In this document: positions 25,802-32,887 of the stretch, in pieces | Position numbering within the stretch: the stretch's first letter is position 1 | Layout: each line of letters begins with the position of its first letter | NCBI GenBank assembly: GCA_041432705.1 | Contig: JAPWAE010000001.1 | Span: 186,001 to 250,000, forward strand | DNA: 64,000 bases | DNA from: Pauljensenia sp018375675 | GTDB lineage: Bacteria; Actinomycetota; Actinomycetes; Actinomycetales; Actinomycetaceae | Reading direction: 5' to 3' | Notes under the pieces: model-generated | Databases searched by the model: none | What the model was told of the DNA's origin: nothing | The model's input: only the letters and a program-made list of their open reading frames with translations | Translations under genes and position numbers: made by a program

Positions 25802-26650
25802 GTGACTCATGCTGTGTCTGTGCGACCCCGTTCGTGGGCGCTCGTCGTGTGCTCGCTCATCCTCATTGCATTGAGCGTTCGGGCGGCTATCTATGAATTT
25901 ACGGAGGCCCTTGAGGGTGTCGTGTCGTCTGATGCCTGGCTTGCGGTTGGTGCATCGACGCTAAGCGCAGTTGTAGGGCTGGTGTTTCTCGCATGGGCCG
26001 CTCGCCTCAAGCCCACCGTGCTGTCCTGGGTGGCCGCATTCGGCTGGGGAACCGGTGGCGCGCTCATCTTCGCCGGATACGGCAACACAGTCATCGACTC
26101 GGCCGTAGCCGCGAGCAACCTGGGCGACGACGCGGTCGATGTCGTGACGTCCGTCGTCACGGGTCCCCTCGTCGAAGAAACAGGTAAGGGAATCGGTGTT
26201 CTGGCGCTGATCCTCGCCGCACGAAAGCTGCTCACGCGTCCTGCGCAGGGCGGCGTTCTCGGCGCCCTCGTCGGCCTCGGTTTCGCCTGGGGTGAGGACG
26301 TGGGTTACTACGTGAGCGCCCTTGAAGATGGCATGAGCGGACTGTGGGAATCCTTCCTGGCACGTGCGCTGCTCGGCGCCTACGGTCACGCGATCTTCAC
26401 GGGTGTGTTCGGTTACGCCCTGGCATGGGCGGTGCTGCGCGCACGGAATGTACTTGCGAGCCTCCTCACCGCGGTCGGCGGATTCGTCGGAGCCCTCGCG
26501 CTGCACGCCCAGGCCAATGGTGTCGGCTTCCTTGCTCCCGAGGACTCGTGGAACCTGACCTACGGCGTGATCGAGATTCCCGTTCTCGTTGTAAGCGTCG
26601 CCCTCCTCGTGTGGGGCTTGCGCCGCCACCGGGCTACCCTGGAGGCATGA
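25802..26650 (+). CDS. PrsW-family intramembrane metalloprotease 2
   Basis: A 282-aa polytopic membrane protein, shorter than its upstream relative but with the same catalytic set: E125-E126-x-x-K129 in LVEETGKG, E165 in WGEDVGY, H196 in GAYGHAI and H235 in LALHAQANG. GTG start preceded by AAAGGA. A 181-base gap upstream contains no gene and probably its promoter (a GCATGATAGGGGT stretch near 25772). Two PrsW genes in a row after the PIM operon is unusual. Substrate unknown. Confidence 0.83.
   Translation: MTHAVSVRPRSWALVVCSLILIALSVRAAIYEFTEALEGVVSSDAWLAVGASTLSAVVGLVFLAWAARLKPTVLSWVAAFGWGTGGALIFAGYGNTVIDSAVAASNLGDDAVDVVTSVVTGPLVEETGKGIGVLALILAARKLLTRPAQGGVLGALVGLGFAWGEDVGYYVSALEDGMSGLWESFLARALLGAYGHAIFTGVFGYALAWAVLRARNVLASLLTAVGGFVGALALHAQANGVGFLAPEDSWNLTYGVIEIPVLVVSVALLVWGLRRHRATLEA
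26635..26640 (+). promoter_or_regulatory. Possible internal -10 box before NUDIX gene
   Basis: TACCCT with exactly 6 bases to the ATG at 26647 would give a leaderless transcript. However, the gene also overlaps its upstream neighbour (ATGA), and GGAGG lies only one base from the ATG, so the call is uncertain. Confidence 0.25.
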
Positions 26651-27174
26651 GCGCACTCGACTGGCCTGTGGACGCGGACGGCTATCCCCACCGGGAGGCC
26701 GCCCGCGTCCTCCTCTTTGATGACACTGGACGGGTCCTCTTGGCCAAGGGCCACGACGAAGATCAACCGGAGCGATTCTGGTGGTTCACGATCGGTGGCG
26801 GGATCGAAGAGGGCGAAGATCCGCGCGCCGCAGCCGTGCGTGAGGTCTTCGAAGAAACAGGCATCGAACTGGCCGCTGATGATCTGGTGGGTCCCGTCCT
26901 CTACCGGACTGCCGAGTTCGACTTCCTGGCGGTCACCGCCCGGCAGGACGAGTGGTTCTTCATCGCCCAGGCACCCTCGACCGCCCTCAGCTGGGATGGA
27001 TGGACCGAGCTGGAACGCTCCGTCATCGACACGCAGGCCTGGTGGGACATCGACGAGGCCGCCGCCCAGATCGATGGAGACATCTATCCCGCGCAGATCC
27101 TCGAGTATGCGCGCGCCTGGCGCGAGGGCTGGGATGGGCACATGATCCGCCTGACCGACACGCGCGAGCCCTGA
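26647..27174 (+). CDS. NUDIX hydrolase
   Basis: A 175-aa pyrophosphohydrolase with a complete Nudix box: G51-x5-E57-x7-R65-E66-V-x-E69-E70-x-G72-I73. The substrate is not indicated; in mycobacteria a NUDIX gene (Rv2609c) also follows pimA, so the association is conserved. The ATG overlaps the stop codon of the second PrsW gene. It converges on serB with 9 bases between the stops. Confidence 0.9.
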   Translation: MSALDWPVDADGYPHREAARVLLFDDTGRVLLAKGHDEDQPERFWWFTIGGGIEEGEDPRAAAVREVFEETGIELAADDLVGPVLYRTAEFDFLAVTARQDEWFFIAQAPSTALSWDGWTELERSVIDTQAWWDIDEAAAQIDGDIYPAQILEYARAWREGWDGHMIRLTDTREP

Positions 27175-27183
27175 CGAGCGTGC

Positions 27184-27873
27184 TCAGGCGAGGCCGAGGG
27201 GTGCGATCGCCAGTGACAGATCCGGCGTATTGAGCTGGACCGACACCTGCTCGCGAACGGCGGGCTTCGCGCAGAACGCGATACCCACCCCTGCCTCGTG
27301 CATCATGGGGATATCGTTCGCCCCGTCGCCGATCGCGACCGTGCGCTTGAGGGGGACATTCAGGGACGAGGCCCACGAACGCAGGCAGTCGACCTTCACC
27401 TGGGAGGTGACGATGCGCCCGAGGACGCGGCCCGTCAGGACACCGCCCTCGACCTCGAGGCGGTTCGCCGCGTAGAAGTCGATGCCGAGAGAAGATGCCA
27501 GGGGAGCGACGACTTCCTCGAATCCACCGGACACGATGCCGAATTTTCCACTGGCCCGGTGAACCGCGTCGATCAGCTCACGCGCACCCTTCGTGGGGGT
27601 GATGGCGGACAGGACCTCGCCGAAGACGGATTCGGGGACCCCTGCGAGGGTTGCAACGCGCTCGCGCAAAGACTCCGCGAAATTGAGCTCGCCATTCATC
27701 GCACGAGACGTAATCTCGGCGACGCGCGCCCGCGTGCCCGCAGCTTCGGCGAGCTCCTCGATGACTTCCTGGCTGATCAGCGTCGAATCGACGTCGGTGA
27801 CGACGAGGCCGGGTGCCCCGCTGGCACACAGCAGCGGAGCACCCGGCTCGTCGAGACGGTGAGTCATGCTCAC
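27184..27873 (-). CDS. serB: Phosphoserine phosphatase SerB
   Basis: Dephosphorylates O-phospho-L-serine, the last step of serine synthesis. The 229-aa HAD-superfamily protein has motif I DVDST (D27 nucleophile, D29), motif II SGG, a motif III Lys, and motif IV GDGAND. It lacks the N-terminal ACT domains seen in mycobacterial SerB2. The GTG at 27873 overlaps the glgC stop (GTGA); an ATG two codons later is an alternative. It is translationally coupled to glgC, an unusual pairing. Confidence 0.92.
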   Translation of the reverse strand: MSMTHRLDEPGAPLLCASGAPGLVVTDVDSTLISQEVIEELAEAAGTRARVAEITSRAMNGELNFAESLRERVATLAGVPESVFGEVLSAITPTKGARELIDAVHRASGKFGIVSGGFEEVVAPLASSLGIDFYAANRLEVEGGVLTGRVLGRIVTSQVKVDCLRSWASSLNVPLKRTVAIGDGANDIPMMHEAGVGIAFCAKPAVREQVSVQLNTPDLSLAIAPLGLA

Positions 27874-29105
27874 TTGCGGACGACCGCGCCCTTGGGAACG
27901 ACCGTAATGCCGGACTCGGTGACGGTGAAGCCGCGCTCGCGATCGTAGTCAAGGTCGACACCGACGACGGCGCCTTCCTCAACGACGACATTCTTATCCA
28001 GAATCGTCTTCACGACTCGGGCCGAGCGGCCGATGCGGCAGCCGTGCATAACGACCGAATCCTCGATCTTCGCCCACGAGTGGACGTAGGTGTTCGGGGA
28101 AATCACCGAGCGCACGATCTCGCCACCGGAGACGATGACGCCGGGTGAGACGAACGAGTCGATCGCGTGGCCCAGACGATCCGCATCGCCGTACACGAAC
28201 TTGGCCGGCGGCAGCGAGCCGTCGATCATCGTCATGGTCGGCCAGTCGCGGTTGTACAGGTTGAACACCGGGTGCACCGAGATCAAGTCCATGTTCGCCT
28301 CGTAGTAGGCGTCCAGCGTACCGACGTCACGCCAGTAGTCGCGGTCGCGGTCGGTCGACCCCGGCACGTCGTTGTCCTGGAAATCGTAGACGCCGCACTC
28401 GCCGCGCTCGACGAACCACGGGATGATGTTGCCGCCCATGTCGTGCTTCGAATCGGGGTTGGCCGCATCCTCACGCAGAGCGTTGACCAGATCCTTCGTG
28501 GTGAACACGTAGTTGCCCATCGAGGCGAGGACCTTCGTCGGATCGTCGGGCAGGCCCACGGCGTTCTTCGGCTTCTCAAGGAAGTTCTTGACGACGCCGT
28601 TCTCGCCGTCGATGACGCCGAGTGCCGAAGCCAGCTCGATCGGCTGACGGATGCCGGCGACCGTCGCGGGCAGGCCCGAATCGATGTGGTGCTGGACCAT
28701 CTGTGAGAAGTCCATACGGTAGATGTTGTCCGCACCGATGATGACGATGTACTCCGGCTGCTCATCATCGACGATGTTCAGCGACTGGTAGATGGCGTCC
28801 GCGCTACCCAGGTACCAGTGCGGGCCGCGACGCTGCTGAGCCGGCACGGGGGCAATGAAGTTGCCGAGTAGGGGAGACGTGTACCAGGTCTTTGTGACGT
28901 GGCGGTCGAGCGAATGGGACTTGTACTGCGTCAAGACAACAATCTTGAGGTATCCGGAATTCACGATGTTCGACAGTGCGAAATCGATCAGACGGAAGTG
29001 ACCACCGAACGGAACTGCCGGCTTTGCGCGGTCATCCGTCAGGGGCATCAGTCGCTTTCCCTCACCGCCCGCGAGAACGATTGCCAGAACGTGGTTCTTT
29101 GCCAT
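27870..29105 (-). CDS. glgC: Glucose-1-phosphate adenylyltransferase
   Basis: Makes ADP-glucose from glucose 1-phosphate and ATP, the committed step of glycogen synthesis. The 411-aa protein starts at the ATG at 29105 (MAKNHVLAIVLAGG), with GAGGTG 5 bases upstream; a longer in-frame start is unsupported. The nucleotide-binding GGEGKRLMPLT, the PAVPFGG segment and the C-terminal left-handed beta-helix (from about residue 300) are present. It is divergent from the glgA/glgM gene across a 171-base control region. Confidence 0.96.
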   Translation of the reverse strand: MAKNHVLAIVLAGGEGKRLMPLTDDRAKPAVPFGGHFRLIDFALSNIVNSGYLKIVVLTQYKSHSLDRHVTKTWYTSPLLGNFIAPVPAQQRRGPHWYLGSADAIYQSLNIVDDEQPEYIVIIGADNIYRMDFSQMVQHHIDSGLPATVAGIRQPIELASALGVIDGENGVVKNFLEKPKNAVGLPDDPTKVLASMGNYVFTTKDLVNALREDAANPDSKHDMGGNIIPWFVERGECGVYDFQDNDVPGSTDRDRDYWRDVGTLDAYYEANMDLISVHPVFNLYNRDWPTMTMIDGSLPPAKFVYGDADRLGHAIDSFVSPGVIVSGGEIVRSVISPNTYVHSWAKIEDSVVMHGCRIGRSARVVKTILDKNVVVEEGAVVGVDLDYDRERGFTVTESGITVVPKGAVVRK

Positions 29106-29276
29106 GTGGCACCTCTTCGTTGGTCGAGTGGACCCGCATCGGCGCGGATCCGTGGGAGTGGTCACACTGTATTACAAATGTCTATCGATTGCTAGGCTGT
29201 CTCGTTTTCGACCAGCGGTGACGTGAGATCGGATACGATGTGTCTCACACGTCGCTCCCGTCGGAAGGACCCCACC

Positions 29277-30500
29277 ATGCGCGTTGATCTCCTTACCCGC
29301 GAATACCCGCCTCACGTCTACGGAGGAGCCGGTGTTCACGTGCTCGAACTGGCCAAGGTCCTGCGCGGCCTGGTCGATGACCTGCGCGTCCAGGCGTTTG
29401 ACGGTCCTCGCGAACCGGGTACCGATGGAGCCGACCCGGGCGTGACCGGGCATGCCGATCTGCCCCAGCTGGCAGGAGCGAACGCCGCGCTGCGGACGCT
29501 CGGTGTTGATCTTGAGATCGCCGCTGCGTGCGAGGGATCTGACCTGGTCCACTCCCACACCTGGTACGCGAACTTCGCTGGGCACGTTGCGTCGCTTCTC
29601 GGCGACATTCCGCACGTTATCTCGGCGCATTCGCTGGAGCCGCTGCGCCCGTGGAAGGCTGAGCAGCTCGGCGGTGGCTACCGACTGTCCTCCTATGTGG
29701 AGAAGACCGCCTACGAGGCTGCGAGTGCGATCGTCGCGGTCTCGAACGGTATGCGCGACGATATTCTGCGCTGCTACCCCGGCGTTGATCCCGAGCGCGT
29801 GCACGTCATTCACAACGGTATCGATCTGAATAAGTGGCACGCCCCCGAAGGGGAAGCGGGCGAGGAGCTGCGTGCCCGTGTGCTCGCCGAGCACGGTATT
29901 GACCCGTCTCGTCGCACGGTTGTGTTCGTCGGCCGCATCACCCGCCAGAAGGGCCTTCCGTACTTCCTGCGCGCCGCCCAGCTGCTGCCCGATGACGTTC
30001 AGCTCGTGCTGTGTGCCGGTGCTCCCGATACTCCCGAGATTGCCGCAGAGGTCGAGGGCCTCGTCGCCGAGCTGCGCGCTCGTCGCTCGGGCGTCGTTCT
30101 CATCTCCGAGATGCTTCCCCAGCCCGAGGTGGCGGCGATCCTGTCCTCGGCTCAGGTCTTCATCACGCCGTCGGTGTACGAGCCCCTCGGCATCGTCAAC
30201 CTGGAGGCGATGGCCCTCGGCCTGCCCGTCGTCGGTACCGCGACCGGCGGCATCCCCGACGTCATCGTCGATGGAGAGACCGGCTACCTCGTGCCGATCG
30301 AGCAGAAGCAGGATGGCACGGGAACCCCGCTCGATCCTCGCGCCTTTGAGGAAGCGATGGCTGATCGACTGGTGCGTGTCCTCGACGACCCGGAGCTGGG
30401 ACGTCGCATGGGCGAGGCCGGGCTCGTTCGCGCCCGCGACCACTTCTCCTGGGAAGCGATCGGCGTGAAGACCGCCGAGCTGTACCGTTCGCTCGTTTAG
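29277..30500 (+). CDS. glgA: Glycogen synthase (GlgA/GlgM, actinobacterial GT4 type)
   Basis: A 407-aa GT4 enzyme using ADP-glucose. The start MRVDLLTREYPPHVYGGAGVH, the HSHTWYANFAGH segment and the C-terminal PSVYEPLGIVNLEAM motif (EX7E) match the actinobacterial glycogen synthase family that includes mycobacterial GlgM (Rv1212c), which makes maltose 1-phosphate. A classical GlgA of GT5 type would be longer (about 470 aa) and have a KTGGL motif. The ATG at 29277 was chosen because family members begin MRV and GGAAGG lies upstream. Whether the product is glycogen or maltose 1-phosphate cannot be settled here; no glgE is in the window. Confidence 0.88.
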   Translation: MRVDLLTREYPPHVYGGAGVHVLELAKVLRGLVDDLRVQAFDGPREPGTDGADPGVTGHADLPQLAGANAALRTLGVDLEIAAACEGSDLVHSHTWYANFAGHVASLLGDIPHVISAHSLEPLRPWKAEQLGGGYRLSSYVEKTAYEAASAIVAVSNGMRDDILRCYPGVDPERVHVIHNGIDLNKWHAPEGEAGEELRARVLAEHGIDPSRRTVVFVGRITRQKGLPYFLRAAQLLPDDVQLVLCAGAPDTPEIAAEVEGLVAELRARRSGVVLISEMLPQPEVAAILSSAQVFITPSVYEPLGIVNLEAMALGLPVVGTATGGIPDVIVDGETGYLVPIEQKQDGTGTPLDPRAFEEAMADRLVRVLDDPELGRRMGEAGLVRARDHFSWEAIGVKTAELYRSLV

Positions 30501-30524
30501 GGCGCACGTCACCCGACAGACGAC

Positions 30525-30530
30525 TAGGCT
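30525..30530 (+). promoter_or_regulatory. -10 box giving a leaderless ABC ATPase mRNA
   Basis: TAGGCT, then exactly 6 bases, then the ATG at 30537; no ribosome-binding site. Same box and spacing as upstream of the ATP-grasp gene. Confidence 0.55.
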
Positions 30531-30536
30531 GGATAC

Positions 30537-31325
30537 ATGACTTACGTCCTGAATCTTTCTCACGTGTCCCTCCAACGCGGGGACACGCAGGTCCTGTCCG
30601 ACGTCTCGTGGTCGACGCGCCCGCGCCAGCACTGGGTCATCGTCGGCCCGAATGGCGCCGGCAAGACCACGCTGGCGCGCGTGGCCTCGGGCCGTATCGC
30701 TCCCGATAGCGGAGAGGTGACGGTGTCGGAGACCGATTTGTCGCACGCCGACCCCTCAGAGATCGCCACGCGCGTGGGGCTCTCGTCGGCCGCGGTGGGG
30801 GCCAAGATCGTGCCGACTCAGTCGGTCCTCGACACGGTGCGCAGCGCCGCCTGGGGCCTTGCCGTCGCCCACGACGAGGAATACGAGCAGGTCGACGATG
30901 AACGCGCCCACGCGCTCATGGACATCTTCGGTGTCTCGCACCTGGCCCAGCGCGAGTTTTCGACGCTCTCCGAGGGCGAGGCCCAGCGTGTTCTGCTGGC
31001 GCGCGCCCTCATGACCGACCCTGAGGTGCTCATCCTCGACGAGCCGACCTCGGGCCTCGACCTCGGTGCTCGCGAGCTGCTGATCGCCGCCCTGTCGGAG
31101 ATCATGAAGGGTTCGAAGTCCCCCCAGGTCATCCTGGTGACGCATCAGATCGAAGAGATCCCCGCGGGCGTCACGCACTGCGCGATCATGTCGAACGGTG
31201 CGGTCACGCACCAGGGGCCGATTGAAGACGTCCTGACGGGTGTCAACCTGTCAGAGGTGTATGGCATGCCTCTGCTTGCCGGCAACACCGACGGGCGCTG
31301 GTGGGCGCGCGGCGTGACTGACTGA
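30537..31325 (+). CDS. Stand-alone ABC transporter-type ATPase
   Basis: A 262-aa single ABC cassette with Walker A GPNGAGKTT (about 38-46), signature LSEGE in place of LSGGQ (about 147-151), Walker B VLILDEPTSGLD (about 165-176), and a switch His in LVTHQIEEI. No permease or binding protein is adjacent, so it may serve a distant transporter or have a regulatory role, as in ModF/YlmA-like proteins. It is followed after 13 bases by the NfeD gene, so the three genes ABC-NfeD-SPFH may be cotranscribed. Confidence 0.85.
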   Translation: MTYVLNLSHVSLQRGDTQVLSDVSWSTRPRQHWVIVGPNGAGKTTLARVASGRIAPDSGEVTVSETDLSHADPSEIATRVGLSSAAVGAKIVPTQSVLDTVRSAAWGLAVAHDEEYEQVDDERAHALMDIFGVSHLAQREFSTLSEGEAQRVLLARALMTDPEVLILDEPTSGLDLGARELLIAALSEIMKGSKSPQVILVTHQIEEIPAGVTHCAIMSNGAVTHQGPIEDVLTGVNLSEVYGMPLLAGNTDGRWWARGVTD

Positions 31326-31338
31326 AAGGGATTGCGTC

Positions 31339-31812
31339 ATGAACACCTGGTGGCTGTGGATTCTCGGGGCCCTCGTCTGCGGAATCGTCGAGGTCATGAG
31401 CGTGAGCTTCGTCTTCCTCATGTTTGCGATCGGTGCGTTGGCTGCTGGCATCGCGGGCGCGTTGGGCGCAAACCTGGCGGTTCAAGCCATCGTCTTTATT
31501 GTCGTCTCGATTGCTCTCCTGGTCGTCCTGCGTCCCTTCCTGAAAGGGCGTATTGACCGGTCCAGCGGTTATGTTCCGAGCAACACTGACGGTCTGATTG
31601 GCAAGACAGGTTACGTGACCGAGGCCGTGGGGGAGCGCCACGGGCGTATCCAGTTTTCCGGTGGAGAGTGGAGCGCACGCACTGAGGGACCCACGCTGCC
31701 CGTTGGCGCCGAGGTTCGTGTTGACCGCATCGACGGTGCAACAGCCGTCGTGAGCGCCCTCGACCCGGCCTCTGCGGCTCCGACGCATCCGTACGGAGAC
31801 TCGATCTCCTGA
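31339..31812 (+). CDS. NfeD-family membrane protein
   Basis: A 157-aa short NfeD: two or three N-terminal transmembrane segments (about 5-65) and a C-terminal OB-fold domain (about 80-143) with the GKTGYVTEAVGERHGRIQF pattern. Short NfeD proteins pair with SPFH/flotillin-type proteins in membrane microdomains; the next gene is exactly such a protein. GAAAGG lies upstream of the ATG. Confidence 0.9.
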   Translation: MNTWWLWILGALVCGIVEVMSVSFVFLMFAIGALAAGIAGALGANLAVQAIVFIVVSIALLVVLRPFLKGRIDRSSGYVPSNTDGLIGKTGYVTEAVGERHGRIQFSGGEWSARTEGPTLPVGAEVRVDRIDGATAVVSALDPASAAPTHPYGDSIS

Positions 31813-31858
31813 TCCCGCACATCTTGTATTTTCATTGACGTAAGAAAGGAAAGACGCT

Positions 31859-32818
31859 GTGAATTCAGGAAACATCATCGGCAATATTGCGTTCATCGTG
31901 GTGCTTGCCGTCGTCATTTTCGTCGTGGTCTCGCTCGCCCGCGCAGTGCGGATCGTTCCGCAGTCGCAGGCGTACGTTGTGGAGCGCCTTGGTCGGTTCC
32001 AGGCGGTCATGCAGGGCGGTTTCCACCTGCTGGTTCCCTTCGTGGACCGCGTCGCCGCTCGTATCGATCTGCGTGAGCAGGTTGCGAACTTCCCGCCTCA
32101 GCCCGTCATCACTGCCGACCAGGCGATGGTGTCGATCGACTCCGTCATCTATTTCCAGATCACGGATCCGCGCAGCGCGACCTACGAGGTCGCTAACTTC
32201 CTGCAGGCGATCGAGCAGCTGACCGCGACGACGCTGCGTAACCTGATCGGTTCGCTGGACCTGGAGCAGACGCAGACCTCGCGCGAGTCGATCAACAAGC
32301 AGCTGCGTGGCGTTCTCGACGAGGCCACGGGCCCGTGGGGCATTCGCGTGACCCGAGTGGAGCTCAAGTCCATCGAGCCGCCGCCGCGAGTCCTGGCTGC
32401 CATGGAGCAGCAGATTACGGCGGAGCGCACCAAGCGAGCCACGATTCTGACGGCCGAGGCCGAGCGTGAGGCCCAGATCAAGAAGGCTGAGGGCGCCAAG
32501 CAGGCCGCCGTTCTGGCTGCCTCCGCTCAGCAGGAGGCTCAGGTTCTGCAGGCCAAGGGCCAGAAGGAAGCCCTGATCCTCCAGGCCGAGGGTGCCCGCC
32601 AGGCCCAGATCCTGCGTGCACAGGGTGAGTCCGAGGCCATCCAGACGGTCTTCGCGGCTATCAACGCCGGAAAGGCCACGCCGGAGCTCCTGTCCTACAA
32701 GTACCTCGAAATGCTGCCGAAGATCGCAGACGGTCAGGCGTCCAAGCTGTGGATGCTTCCCTCGGATCTCACCGGCGCACTGGAATCCATCTCGAAGGGT
32801 TTCAACCTGGGCAAGTAG
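31859..32818 (+). CDS. SPFH/band-7 (stomatin/QmcA-like) membrane protein
   Basis: A 319-aa protein with an N-terminal membrane anchor (about 5-27), an SPFH domain (about 28-190, including VVERLGRFQ and PFVDRVAARIDLREQ), and a long Ala/Glu/Gln-rich coiled coil (about 195-265, EAEREAQIKKAEGAKQ-type heptads). It probably assembles into membrane-associated cages that organise proteases or lipids; partner NfeD is encoded directly upstream. GTG start at 31859 with AAGAAAGGA upstream. A strong hairpin follows the stop by 14 bases. Confidence 0.92.
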   Translation: MNSGNIIGNIAFIVVLAVVIFVVVSLARAVRIVPQSQAYVVERLGRFQAVMQGGFHLLVPFVDRVAARIDLREQVANFPPQPVITADQAMVSIDSVIYFQITDPRSATYEVANFLQAIEQLTATTLRNLIGSLDLEQTQTSRESINKQLRGVLDEATGPWGIRVTRVELKSIEPPPRVLAAMEQQITAERTKRATILTAEAEREAQIKKAEGAKQAAVLAASAQQEAQVLQAKGQKEALILQAEGARQAQILRAQGESEAIQTVFAAINAGKATPELLSYKYLEMLPKIADGQASKLWMLPSDLTGALESISKGFNLGK

Positions 32819-32832
32819 ACTGAAGCCATGCC

Positions 32833-32868
32833 GGGCCGACCGCAGTCCCTGCGGTCGGCCCGTTCTTT
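32833..32868 (+). terminator. 13-bp hairpin between SPFH gene and glnA2
   Basis: GGGCCGACCGCAG (32833-32845) pairs perfectly with CTGCGGTCGGCCC (32849-32861) across TCC and is followed by GTTCTTTT. Only 26 bases separate the stem from the glnA2 GTG, so it may act as a partial terminator or attenuator for glnA2. Confidence 0.85.
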
Positions 32869-32887
32869 TCTCAACGGGAGGATACCG

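Noticed and set aside
32828..32887. ATG start 20 codons upstream in glnA2
   Set aside because: It lies in the terminator hairpin; the GTG at 32888 has a good ribosome-binding site and gives the family length.
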